From the NCBI RefSeq assembly GCF_014334015.1, contig NZ_CP060488.1:186001-250000 (forward strand): a DNA stretch of 64,000 bases. The letters are read 5' to 3'. The stretch is from Bacteroides sp. M10 (lineage in GTDB: Bacteria; Bacteroidota; Bacteroidia; Bacteroidales; Bacteroidaceae). The notes under the pieces are model-generated. The model saw only the letters and a program-made list of their open reading frames with translations. It had not been told where the DNA came from and searched no databases. This document shows, piece after piece, positions 25,755 to 34,096 of the stretch; position 1 is the stretch's first letter, and each line of letters opens with the position of its first letter. Made by a program: the position numbers and the translations under genes.

Positions 25755-26672
25755 TTACTTCACGTATTCCAACTTACCGACGATAGGATAATGATCTGAA
25801 ATATAAGTGATATTCTGATATACCTTATCTATTGTCTCGAATTTCAACGCCTTAAAGCCTGTACAAAAGATATGATCCACAATGTAAGGATTAGCAGTGC
25901 CAAATCCGGTATAAGAGTATTTCGAGTCTGTGACCGGAGCCGATAAGCGGACATTCGTCATGAATGTTTTAACTCCGTTAAAGATATCACTGTCAATCTG
26001 TTTGTTAAAGTCGGCAGTGAGCAACATGGGCAACCCTTCCGGATTGAGTTCCGACATTTTATTCACAATCACTTCCATTGACTTGCCCGGAGCGATGGTA
26101 GAGCCTACATCAATGTGCGTATTGATAAAGAAGAATTTCTTGCCGGAAGCAATGTGCTTGAAGATTGCCCACGTTGCCACACGCGGAACTGTATTATCCC
26201 AACCTTGAGACCCCGGTACATCAGGAGTTTCGGAAAGCCAGAAACAATCCCACTTGACAAGTTCAACAGCCTTTTTTCTATAAAAGATGGGAACAAACTC
26301 ATCATTGTTGGCATTGTTGGCACGGCGTCCTTTACCGATATATCCATAATCCTTCCAGTTCTCTTCCAACCACTTCAACTGTGGCGGACGTGCTTCCTGC
26401 ATACCGATCACTGTTGGTTTCTGCTCTTCAATCATCGGAATAAAAGCTGCCGTACGGGCATCCCATGACTTATCCCCCGTATCATTGGTATTGTAATACC
26501 GGATATTAAACGACATAACTTTAATCTGGTTGTCATCCAGAGACGGATCTTCCTCTTTCACCGTTTCAGGATCTTTATAAAATTCCGAATAATCAGGAGT
26601 AGTATTACTGCATCCGCCTAACGCTACAACATAGATAGCAATTACAGGCAATATCTGGTTAAATTTCATCAT
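25755..26672 (-). CDS. Endonuclease/exonuclease/phosphatase-fold lipoprotein
   Basis: The 305-residue protein is exported as a lipoprotein (ALGGCSN, Cys21) and has the full metal-dependent catalytic set of the EEP superfamily. The motifs are VMSFNIRYYNT, IGMQEARPPQ with the metal-binding Glu, FFINTHIDVGS, LTADFNKQID and YISDHYPIVGK. The family cleaves phosphodiesters or phosphomonoesters (DNase I, sphingomyelinase, inositol phosphatases). A PUL setting suggests that the glycan target carries a phosphate, or that a phospholipid or nucleic-acid component is processed, but the substrate is not deducible. It follows SusD by 18 bases. Confidence 0.85.
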   Translation of the reverse strand: MMKFNQILPVIAIYVVALGGCSNTTPDYSEFYKDPETVKEEDPSLDDNQIKVMSFNIRYYNTNDTGDKSWDARTAAFIPMIEEQKPTVIGMQEARPPQLKWLEENWKDYGYIGKGRRANNANNDEFVPIFYRKKAVELVKWDCFWLSETPDVPGSQGWDNTVPRVATWAIFKHIASGKKFFFINTHIDVGSTIAPGKSMEVIVNKMSELNPEGLPMLLTADFNKQIDSDIFNGVKTFMTNVRLSAPVTDSKYSYTGFGTANPYIVDHIFCTGFKALKFETIDKVYQNITYISDHYPIVGKLEYVK

Positions 26673-26690
26673 ACTAAATCTTTTTATATT

Positions 26691-28487
26691 TCAATTCCAA
26701 TTGGGGTTCTGTGATAGTTTATATCCGGCACTCTCATAGTCGCGGATTACCTGCGCCGGAACAGGATAAAGATACTGACGGTCATCATCATACCAAACGC
26801 GGTTTCCCGTACCGGGATTATACTTTAAATCGTATCCACCTGCCGCATTTACTGTGGCATAAAGTCCTGTTTCATTCTTTACATTCACTGTTTTGCAATC
26901 TTTATTGGACGACTGAGTACCGTTGTCGGTAAAGTAACAATCAGGAGTTCCGTCGCCATTCAAATCAATATCCACATTCAATGCGCTGATGTGCATTCCT
27001 GTCCAAGGCAGCTCCTCTATCAGATCACCGCATTTCCAACGGCGCAAATCATCGAACCGCATACCTTCGGCCACCAATTCAATGGCACGTTCACGACGGA
27101 TTTCCAGCAAGACCGGGTCCGTGATATTCGGATAAAACATCTGCTGCAAATAAGAATCTGCGGTTGCAGGGAGCTTTTCCGTTCCACCTGTAATTCCCGC
27201 ACGTCGACGCAGAGCTCCGATGGTAGTATTCCATTCGGCATCAGTAAGCCCACCCAGTTCGGCTTGTGCTTCGGCATAGTTAAGCAGCACTTCGGCATAG
27301 CGCAACAGCGGAATACTGTTGTTGTTCTTTTCATTGTTATCGTATTTCGTATCATCGAGAGAATACTTAATCACATGATAACCGGTCAGGCAAACCGTCA
27401 TATCAGCTACCACAGCTTTTCCGTCACGTTTGAAATCCAGTCCGCGGATGGTTTGTGCCAAACGCAGGTCGCGGCTCTTCATCTCTTCCACAAAGTTTTT
27501 GGTTTCATAGCCTGTTTCGGAAGTGAACGGAGTACCGTCCAGTTTCAGGTAGGTATTAACGAACGGACGAACCAGACTCCAGCCTTTACCATACGAAAGT
27601 GAATTATACCAGTAATTTTGAGTACCGTAGATTCCGGATGCACTATTGGCACATACCGCCAGAATTACTTCAGATGTTATGGGTGCTTCCAGATAGAACA
27701 AATCGCGGTAAGCTCCTTTTGTACCTGTTGCCGTATTCAATGAAAGTCCGCTGTTGTCCATTACTAACTTGGCTGCACAGGCAGCGTGCCGGTAGAGTTC
27801 TTCGGGAGTGATTTCCAAACCTGTAAGTTTGTGATAACGGCGATAAGCGGCTTCGAACAGACATACACGGGATTTGAGTGCGGCTGCAGCCCATTTGGTT
27901 AGCGTAGAGCTATTCACGGAAGAAGTTGCCTGAATATGTTCGTAGGCAAAATCAAGGTCCTCAATCATATTTCTGATGATAATATCCCGGCTGTCACGTT
28001 CTTTATACATGACATCATACTGATAGGACTGAATTTCATTGGCAAACCAAGGAACTTCTCCGTATTGAGTCAACTTATCATAATAGAACCAGGCACGGAA
28101 CCAACGGGCGATGCCCAGATAATTATCACGGGTAGCCGCATCCACCGTGCACTCTTTCGAATGACAACCATCAATAAAATAGTTGATGTTCCGCAGGGTT
28201 CCCCACGACCAGCTGGTAGCTGTTTCCGAATTGTACGCGTTTTGCTGAATAAAGACATTGGTCTGCCGGACAGCGGCAATATCACACATTTCGTCCTGCT
28301 GATAACCTGTGGAAAGGGTCGGCAACGCCCGATAGAAGGAATAGGCATAAAGGCGCAATCCGGACTCACTGCCGAAAACCATTGCTTTATCAGCTTCCAC
28401 CTGCATCGTCTCCGTCAAATCGCAACTACCTAACAGTACCGTTGCACACAGAAGCAGGATATTACGTATATTACTTAATCTTTTCAT
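26691..28487 (-). CDS. SusD/RagB-family nutrient-binding lipoprotein (ECF-controlled PUL)
   Basis: The surface partner of the preceding STN-containing SusC. The N-terminal signal ends VLLGSCDLT with Cys22. SusD landmarks include DNYLGIARWFRAWFYYDKLTQYG, LLRYAEVLLNYAEAQAELGG and LLEIRRERAIELVAEGMRFDDLRRW, and the protein ends in YPVPAQVIRDYESAGYKLSQ, the usual closing segment. At 598 residues it is normal in size. It starts 17 bases after SusC. With the co-transcribed GH65, esterase and phosphatase-fold lipoproteins, it should bind the PUL substrate on the cell surface. Confidence 0.93.
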   Translation of the reverse strand: MKRLSNIRNILLLCATVLLGSCDLTETMQVEADKAMVFGSESGLRLYAYSFYRALPTLSTGYQQDEMCDIAAVRQTNVFIQQNAYNSETATSWSWGTLRNINYFIDGCHSKECTVDAATRDNYLGIARWFRAWFYYDKLTQYGEVPWFANEIQSYQYDVMYKERDSRDIIIRNMIEDLDFAYEHIQATSSVNSSTLTKWAAAALKSRVCLFEAAYRRYHKLTGLEITPEELYRHAACAAKLVMDNSGLSLNTATGTKGAYRDLFYLEAPITSEVILAVCANSASGIYGTQNYWYNSLSYGKGWSLVRPFVNTYLKLDGTPFTSETGYETKNFVEEMKSRDLRLAQTIRGLDFKRDGKAVVADMTVCLTGYHVIKYSLDDTKYDNNEKNNNSIPLLRYAEVLLNYAEAQAELGGLTDAEWNTTIGALRRRAGITGGTEKLPATADSYLQQMFYPNITDPVLLEIRRERAIELVAEGMRFDDLRRWKCGDLIEELPWTGMHISALNVDIDLNGDGTPDCYFTDNGTQSSNKDCKTVNVKNETGLYATVNAAGGYDLKYNPGTGNRVWYDDDRQYLYPVPAQVIRDYESAGYKLSQNPNWN

Positions 28488-28504
28488 ATCTTATTTGTTT
28501 CTAT

Positions 28505-31500
28505 TTAGTAAGTGATCGATATTCCTAAACTGAGATTCCGCATCGTCGGATAGTTGAAACCGTCTCCTTTGTCACCTGAAGTCAGGTCATTATCCGAACC
28601 TTTCGTTATCACTGCCACATCATAATCTTTCGTGTGACGGTAGAGTGGAGACCATGACCATAAGTTCTCTCCCGAGAAATAGACAGACACTTTAGAGAAA
28701 CCGGCTTTTGCTATCCATTTCTTTGGCAAATTGTAACCAAACTGCAAGTTTTTGAGCCGGAAGTAAGATACATCCTGCAAGTAGCGTGTATTAGCCGTAC
28801 CTTTATATAAGGGGTTATAGTAACCCGAATAACGCGGCAGATAGGCATCAGGGCGGTCTTTGGTCCAGTAGTTATTCAAGTGCCACACCGGAACTTGGTT
28901 GTAAGGACGGTTATACTGTCCCCAGAAAGAACTCTCACCGCTGGGATACCAGTCTTGCTTTCCCACACCATCGAACATGGCTGACAGGAAGAAATTATTC
29001 CAGTCGGCACTAAATGAGAGTGTATAGATGTAGCGCGGTTCGGAGTTTCCTATAATTTTCCGGTCGCCCGGTGAGTCTACCGTATTGGCTCCGTTATCAA
29101 TAGTACCCGTGTTGTTCAAGTCCTCGAAGCGCATATCACCCGGATAAGTGATGTAATTGACAGACGTCTGCATCAGGTTGTTTTTGTAGCCTTTTCCATC
29201 AAAGGCTGCATCAATTTCTTCCTGTGACTGAAATAATCCATTACAGACAAATCCCCAAATTTCACCGATACGCTGACCTACATAATAATCATCCAGATCA
29301 CGTTTCGGATTATTATATTTGTCTATCACCGAGTGATAGTCGGCAAGGGTTGCTTTAATGCCGAAGTTGAACGGTTTGCCTGCCAAACGAAACGAATCAT
29401 TATACCCCAATGAAATTTCGTAGCCATAGGTACTCATGTCGGCATAGTTTCCTTTGGGTGATGATGCCCCGAACGTATCGGGAAGCGTGGGACCCACCGT
29501 ATACATATTAGCGGTCTTACGTACATAATAATCGGCAGACAGTGTAATCTTGTTATTCCAAAATCCCAAATCGATACCGGCATCAATGGTTCGTGAGGTT
29601 TCCCAACCAATATTATCAGGAATTTGAGCGGGATTGAGCGTGTAACGCAACTGTGCCTTACCGTCAAGATAACGGCCTTCGCTCGATGAGCCGGTAGTGG
29701 AATAAGTCTTCAATGCAAACTTCTCCAGATAAGAGTAAGGCTTCACATTGCTATTCCCTAATGCACCATAAGAGACACGCAGTTTTCCATTGGAGATAAT
29801 ATCAGGATTTACTTTCCAGAACTTCTCTTCCGAGAAACGCCATGCTGCCGAAGCCGAAGGGAAAAATCCCCACTGCGAATTGTCGGGAAACTTCGAAGAA
29901 CCGTCATAACGCCCGTTCACCTCGAATAGATAACGATTATCATAAGAGTAGTTCAACCGGAAAAATGCTCCGGCATACCGCCAACGGTTACCATCACTCT
30001 TAATAGACATATTATCTCCCATAGCAAAGTTTATATTTTCCACATCAGGCATTAACAGGCCATTTCGCTCCGAAGAGATTGCTTTGTAATCCTGTTGTTC
30101 ATAGTTATATCCTGCTAAAGCTTTCAAATAATGTTTTCCTGCAAATGTATTCTCATATTCAGCATATACATTGGTGGATATATAAGTGGTCTGTTGCACT
30201 TTTTCGGACATTTTATCGTCAGTTTCCGGTACTCCGAGGTATTTAATTACTCCTTCATAATCGCTATATGGAACGGCAGTGGTCTTTTTATCTTCTATAA
30301 AATCCCTCGTACGGAAAGAGAAGTCTCCGGTAAAACGTAATTTGTTGTCCAGCATTGTAATATTCAGAGTAGTCGTATTTTTCAACGTTTTTGTTGTACG
30401 CTTTATCCAGTTATCCCCTGTCACCAGCCCGCCGACAGAACGTGCTCCGGAGTGCGTCAATGTTCCGTCCGGATTGAAGATAGGTTCGGACGGGTGTCCT
30501 TCCATATTGATCGCCTTCCAAACCAGACCTTCATTCTGCTCTACATAACCCAATGGTTGCGTATATTTATCATGAGTATAGTCTATGTTATTAGAGATTT
30601 TCAACCAGTCGAATACTTGTGCACTGATTTTGGTGCGCATATTCATTGTACGGTAGGTGTCCGAGTTATAATTGAACAGACCATCGTAATCGTACAAACG
30701 GGCGGAAGTGTAGTAACTGATTTTCCCGTTCGAACCGCTGACAGATACATTGTGTGACTGTGCAAATGTATGATCTTTATAAAGTGCATCATAGTAATCT
30801 TCATTCCCGTAGTAAGTATACTTTCCGTCAGGTCCAACTGCTGCCTGCAATGTGTTGCCTGCCAACTTTCTCTGCCGGAAAGTTTCCAACCATTCTTTTG
30901 AGAAAGGTTGCGACTTGTTAATACTGGTAGGTTCTATCCCGCGATAATTAAATTCTGCCTCACGGAACAAATATGCCCAGACATAACCATCATCAACCAC
31001 GTCCGGTATAGCATACGGAGTCTCATAAGAGAAGTTTCCCGTATAATTGATAGTAAACTTATCTTTTTGCTTCGACGGATCTTTTGTTGTAATCAGGACA
31101 ACACCATACGGAGCACGTGAACCGTAAATGGCTGCCGAAGCCGCATCTTTCAATACGGACACACTTTCTATATCATTCGGGTTTAGCATGGCCGGATCGC
31201 CTTCTACACCGTCTATCAAGACCAGTGCGCTACCACCCGCTCCGATAGATGTCACACCGCGGATATTATACGAAGCGGACTGATTAGGTTTGCCGTCGGC
31301 AAGCGAAATATTCAGATTAGGGACAGCTCCTTGCAACATCTGTGTGACATTAGCCACCGGACGATTTTCAAATACATCTGATGATACATTCTCTACCGCA
31401 CCTGTCAGGTTTATCTTTTTCTGCGTACTAAACCCAACCACAACCACTTCGTCCAGTGTCTGCGTATCATCTTTCAGTATGACCGTCAAGTAATTCTTAT

Positions 31501-32017
31501 TCTTCACGCTCACTTCTTGTGTCAGAAACCCCAGATAGGATACTTGCACAATGCTCCCCTCGCTGACCGCCAACTGAAACTTGCCGTCCATATCGGAGAT
31601 TGTACCAGTTGTACCATTCTTTTCTTTGATATTGGCACCGATAACCGGCTCGCCCGACATATCCTTTACTATTCCGTTAATAGTGTACTTTTTGGAGGAT
31701 TGCTGTACGGGCTGACTGCCTTTCTTCTTTATGACAATATCTTTCCCCTGGATCGTATAGCTGACATCCTGCCCCGCCAAGACTTGTTCTACAACCTTTT
31801 CAATAGGCAAATCTTTGGCTAACACTGTCACAATCTTTTTTGTATTCAGATCGCTTGCTGCAAATGCAAATGAATATCCGTTTTGCTTCTGTATTGTTTC
31901 GATGGCCTGCTTTACCGTTACGTTCCTCAATTGCAAGCTGATATGCTGGGCAAATAAGCTCAGATGAAAGCATAGCAAGAGCAGGACCATGAAAAAGACT
32001 TTCTTCTTATTTTTCAT
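28505..32017 (-). CDS. SusC-family TonB-dependent transducer with STN domain
   Basis: This 1170-residue outer-membrane transporter has a signalling extension. After a signal peptide (VLLLLCFHLSLFA) comes an STN domain at about residues 25-98 (LRNVTVKQAIETIQKQNGY). A carboxypeptidase-D-like domain follows (YTINGIVKDMSGEPVIGANI), then the TonB box DEVVVVGFS, the plug (LVLIDGVEGD, SVSVLKDAASAAIYGS) and the barrel. STN domains contact a FecR-type anti-sigma factor when ligand binds, and exactly such a gene with its ECF sigma factor lies immediately upstream. The gene is the first of a six-gene PUL operon. A hairpin at 32130-32159 separates it from fecR, so it probably has its own sigma-dependent promoter; no TAnnTTTG box is seen in front of it, consistent with an ECF promoter. 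Confidence 0.94.
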   Translation of the reverse strand: MKNKKKVFFMVLLLLCFHLSLFAQHISLQLRNVTVKQAIETIQKQNGYSFAFAASDLNTKKIVTVLAKDLPIEKVVEQVLAGQDVSYTIQGKDIVIKKKGSQPVQQSSKKYTINGIVKDMSGEPVIGANIKEKNGTTGTISDMDGKFQLAVSEGSIVQVSYLGFLTQEVSVKNKNYLTVILKDDTQTLDEVVVVGFSTQKKINLTGAVENVSSDVFENRPVANVTQMLQGAVPNLNISLADGKPNQSASYNIRGVTSIGAGGSALVLIDGVEGDPAMLNPNDIESVSVLKDAASAAIYGSRAPYGVVLITTKDPSKQKDKFTINYTGNFSYETPYAIPDVVDDGYVWAYLFREAEFNYRGIEPTSINKSQPFSKEWLETFRQRKLAGNTLQAAVGPDGKYTYYGNEDYYDALYKDHTFAQSHNVSVSGSNGKISYYTSARLYDYDGLFNYNSDTYRTMNMRTKISAQVFDWLKISNNIDYTHDKYTQPLGYVEQNEGLVWKAINMEGHPSEPIFNPDGTLTHSGARSVGGLVTGDNWIKRTTKTLKNTTTLNITMLDNKLRFTGDFSFRTRDFIEDKKTTAVPYSDYEGVIKYLGVPETDDKMSEKVQQTTYISTNVYAEYENTFAGKHYLKALAGYNYEQQDYKAISSERNGLLMPDVENINFAMGDNMSIKSDGNRWRYAGAFFRLNYSYDNRYLFEVNGRYDGSSKFPDNSQWGFFPSASAAWRFSEEKFWKVNPDIISNGKLRVSYGALGNSNVKPYSYLEKFALKTYSTTGSSSEGRYLDGKAQLRYTLNPAQIPDNIGWETSRTIDAGIDLGFWNNKITLSADYYVRKTANMYTVGPTLPDTFGASSPKGNYADMSTYGYEISLGYNDSFRLAGKPFNFGIKATLADYHSVIDKYNNPKRDLDDYYVGQRIGEIWGFVCNGLFQSQEEIDAAFDGKGYKNNLMQTSVNYITYPGDMRFEDLNNTGTIDNGANTVDSPGDRKIIGNSEPRYIYTLSFSADWNNFFLSAMFDGVGKQDWYPSGESSFWGQYNRPYNQVPVWHLNNYWTKDRPDAYLPRYSGYYNPLYKGTANTRYLQDVSYFRLKNLQFGYNLPKKWIAKAGFSKVSVYFSGENLWSWSPLYRHTKDYDVAVITKGSDNDLTSGDKGDGFNYPTMRNLSLGISITY

Positions 32018-32129
32018 AAGTCAATGGATAAATAATTGATAAATAGGATGAGAAGTTTAGGAATTTATTTATATTTGCCTAAGCTTTCATCAATTAAAGT
32101 CACTGTGGCTTTTAAGATAGAAAGGCAAG

Positions 32130-32159
32130 AGGTCAGGGGATGGAAAAGGAACCTGACCT
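32130..32159 (-). terminator. Hairpin between fecR-like gene and SusC
   Basis: AGGTCAGG (32130-32137) and CCTGACCT (32152-32159) pair perfectly with a 14-base loop, and both flanks are pyrimidine-rich. It would end the sigma/anti-sigma transcript before the SusC promoter. Confidence 0.6.
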
Positions 32160-32247
32160 TTTTATGTTTCTATCAAGAGAGGTTAATCATGTTTTTCTAA
32201 ATGGCTTTTCATATTTCTTTAAGTTTTAAAGGTTCAACATTTGTTCA

Positions 32248-33264
32248 TTAGGGAAGTGTGATCACAATATTTTTTCCATTAATGGTATAAGTCATTTTAT
32301 CTGTAGATGACAATACATTCATAATTTCCTGAATGCTTTGCTCTCTTTTACGGAAGTTTCCATAAAAACGAATTGTATTCAAAGTGTCATCTGCAACGGT
32401 TATTTTCACATCATAACTTCTTTCCAATTCTTTAATGATATCCGAAAGCAATACTTCGTCAAAATAAAGACGGTCATTTGTCCATTCAACACTGTGGATA
32501 GCTTTTGTAGCAGAAACAAATAGTTTTCCGGTCTTCTTATCCAATAATGCCTGTTGGTTCGGATGAAGTACCGTTTCTTTTTGCAGAGTGTTCAAGGCAA
32601 CTTTTCCTTCCAGAAGGCATACTTTAGCTTCCAGATCGTCTTTATAGTTCCGAAAGTTAAATTTAGTACCTAATACCTTTACATCCAGCTCTTCTGTGTG
32701 TACTTTAAAAGGTATTTCTTTATTTTTAGTAACTTCAAAATAGGCTTCTCCCGATAAATCCAAAGCACGCTCATTGATGCCAAAATCTTGTGCATAACTC
32801 ATCTTAGAACCTGCATTCAGCCAAACTAACGTCCCATCGGGAAGATACAACTTAGTCTTTGAACCATAAGGAGCCTCAACAGTAATACGTGTCAACTGGT
32901 TTTGGAGTACTCTCTTCCCACTCTGAAAAGCGATTGTTGCACACACAAAAACAATAATAACCATGGCAGCAGCATACATCCACGGGCGTATGTGAAATGC
33001 TTTCCGTTTTTCCGGCCGTTTTACAGAGGCCCCGGTATGTTCTAAAAATAATTGATAAGCTTGTTCTTTATTGAAGTTCAACTCATCGGCTTCGTCTGAA
33101 GCGGCTATCCAGACTTCTTGCATATCGGAAAAATACTTTCGGTTTTCTTCCGAAATATTCAGCCAATCTTGCAACAACTGCATTTCTTCCTGGGTCAGAC
33201 TATTTGTGAGATAGCCGATAATCCAATCATTGACTGTATCCGTATGTAGCGATTGTTCATTCAT
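32248..33264 (-). CDS. FecR-family anti-sigma factor
   Basis: This inner-membrane anti-sigma protein should hold the neighbouring ECF sigma factor until the STN domain of SusC signals. A cytoplasmic N-terminal region (residues 1-95, with the DUF4880-like LQDWLNISEENRKYF) precedes one membrane segment (MYAAAMVIIVFVCATIAF). The periplasmic FecR domain follows, with TVEAPYGSKTKLYLPDGTLVWLNAGS and GEAYFEVTKNKEIPFKVHT, and a C-terminal DUF4974 STN-like region (LERSYDVKITV, MTYTING). I start at 33264 (MNEQSLH), giving 338 residues; a longer reading from 33336 would overlap the sigma gene and has no family support. It is 35 bases downstream of the sigma gene. Confidence 0.92.
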   Translation of the reverse strand: MNEQSLHTDTVNDWIIGYLTNSLTQEEMQLLQDWLNISEENRKYFSDMQEVWIAASDEADELNFNKEQAYQLFLEHTGASVKRPEKRKAFHIRPWMYAAAMVIIVFVCATIAFQSGKRVLQNQLTRITVEAPYGSKTKLYLPDGTLVWLNAGSKMSYAQDFGINERALDLSGEAYFEVTKNKEIPFKVHTEELDVKVLGTKFNFRNYKDDLEAKVCLLEGKVALNTLQKETVLHPNQQALLDKKTGKLFVSATKAIHSVEWTNDRLYFDEVLLSDIIKELERSYDVKITVADDTLNTIRFYGNFRKREQSIQEIMNVLSSTDKMTYTINGKNIVITLP

Positions 33265-33299
33265 AAAAATAGTGCCTTTATATATACTACAGTTTTTTA

Positions 33300-33899
33300 T
33301 TATAGGAGGGTAGGATAAAAAGCAAAAATAATACATAAAAAAGTTCCCAGTTCTTTTTTCAGTACTACTAACGCACTCTTAATGTGATACTTGACGGTAT
33401 TGATGGAAATTCCCAGCTTCTGTGATATTTCTTCGTAAGTCATCTCCTGAAAGCGGCTCATGATGAATACTTGCCTGCAAACCGGTGGTAGTTTATTGAC
33501 GGATTCTTTAATTTTAGACTCCAATTCTTCTTTTAACAGGCTACCTAAAGGTTGTTGAGTGTCGGATATGATATTTTGTAATTGAATGCCTGCCCGTTCA
33601 ATGGTAGAGAAATGTACTTCCATCTCCTGTTGTTTAAGAGCTAAATAATTCAGGCATTTATTACGCACCGCTACAATCAGGTAATTCCGTAAGGGAGGTA
33701 CAAGTTCTAATTTATCCCTGATTTCCCACAGATGAAAAATGACATCATTCACTATACTTTCAGCCTGTACCTTATCTTTCAGAAAATAATAACTAAGTTT
33801 ACAGAGAGCAACATAATGATAATCATATATATACTTATATGCTTCATTATCCCCAGCCTTCAACTTTTTTATAATGTATTTTTCATCGATTGGAATCAT
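33300..33899 (-). CDS. ECF-type RNA polymerase sigma factor
   Basis: The 199-residue sigma-70-family factor shows region 2 (KAGDNEAYKYIYDYHYVALC and AESIVNDVIFHLWEIRDKL) and region 4 (LPPVCRQVFIMSRFQEMTYEEI with the helix-turn-helix KLGISINTVKYHIKSAL). It should direct transcription of the SusC-led PUL after release from the FecR-like partner. I chose ATG 33899 (MIPIDEKY) over 33950 because family members start close to the region-2 helix. The sigma and FecR genes are adjacent and co-oriented. The hairpin at 33978-34022 separates them from the hybrid kinase. Confidence 0.92.
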   Translation of the reverse strand: MIPIDEKYIIKKLKAGDNEAYKYIYDYHYVALCKLSYYFLKDKVQAESIVNDVIFHLWEIRDKLELVPPLRNYLIVAVRNKCLNYLALKQQEMEVHFSTIERAGIQLQNIISDTQQPLGSLLKEELESKIKESVNKLPPVCRQVFIMSRFQEMTYEEISQKLGISINTVKYHIKSALVVLKKELGTFLCIIFAFYPTLL

Positions 33900-33977
33900 A
33901 ATCTGTTTTTTCTGCTCTGCAATATTCGGATAATATATTGAAAGATGCAAATTAATCAGAGGAAAAAATAAAAATGA

Positions 33978-34022
33978 AAAAAGAATGAAATCACTCTTTC
34001 ACAGAAGTATCTCATTCTTTTT
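33978..34022 (-). terminator. Terminator after the soluble hybrid kinase
   Basis: AAAAAGAATGA (33978-33988) and TCATTCTTTTT (34012-34022) pair perfectly over 11 bp. On the minus strand the hairpin follows the kinase stop and ends in a T-rich run. Confidence 0.65.
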
Positions 34023-34096
34023 AGTATTATCTTAAAGCTAATATTCATAGTAAGATTCTCTCTGATTCATCTCAACAGAATATCAGGTCTGGCTAT

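Noticed and set aside
26991..27602. 203-codon plus-strand frame within the SusD region
   Set aside because: It is fully antisense to a well-supported SusD gene and has no signal or motif.
33265..33336. N-terminal extension of the FecR-like protein
   Set aside because: It overlaps the sigma-factor end and shows no family similarity; the family start fits 33264.
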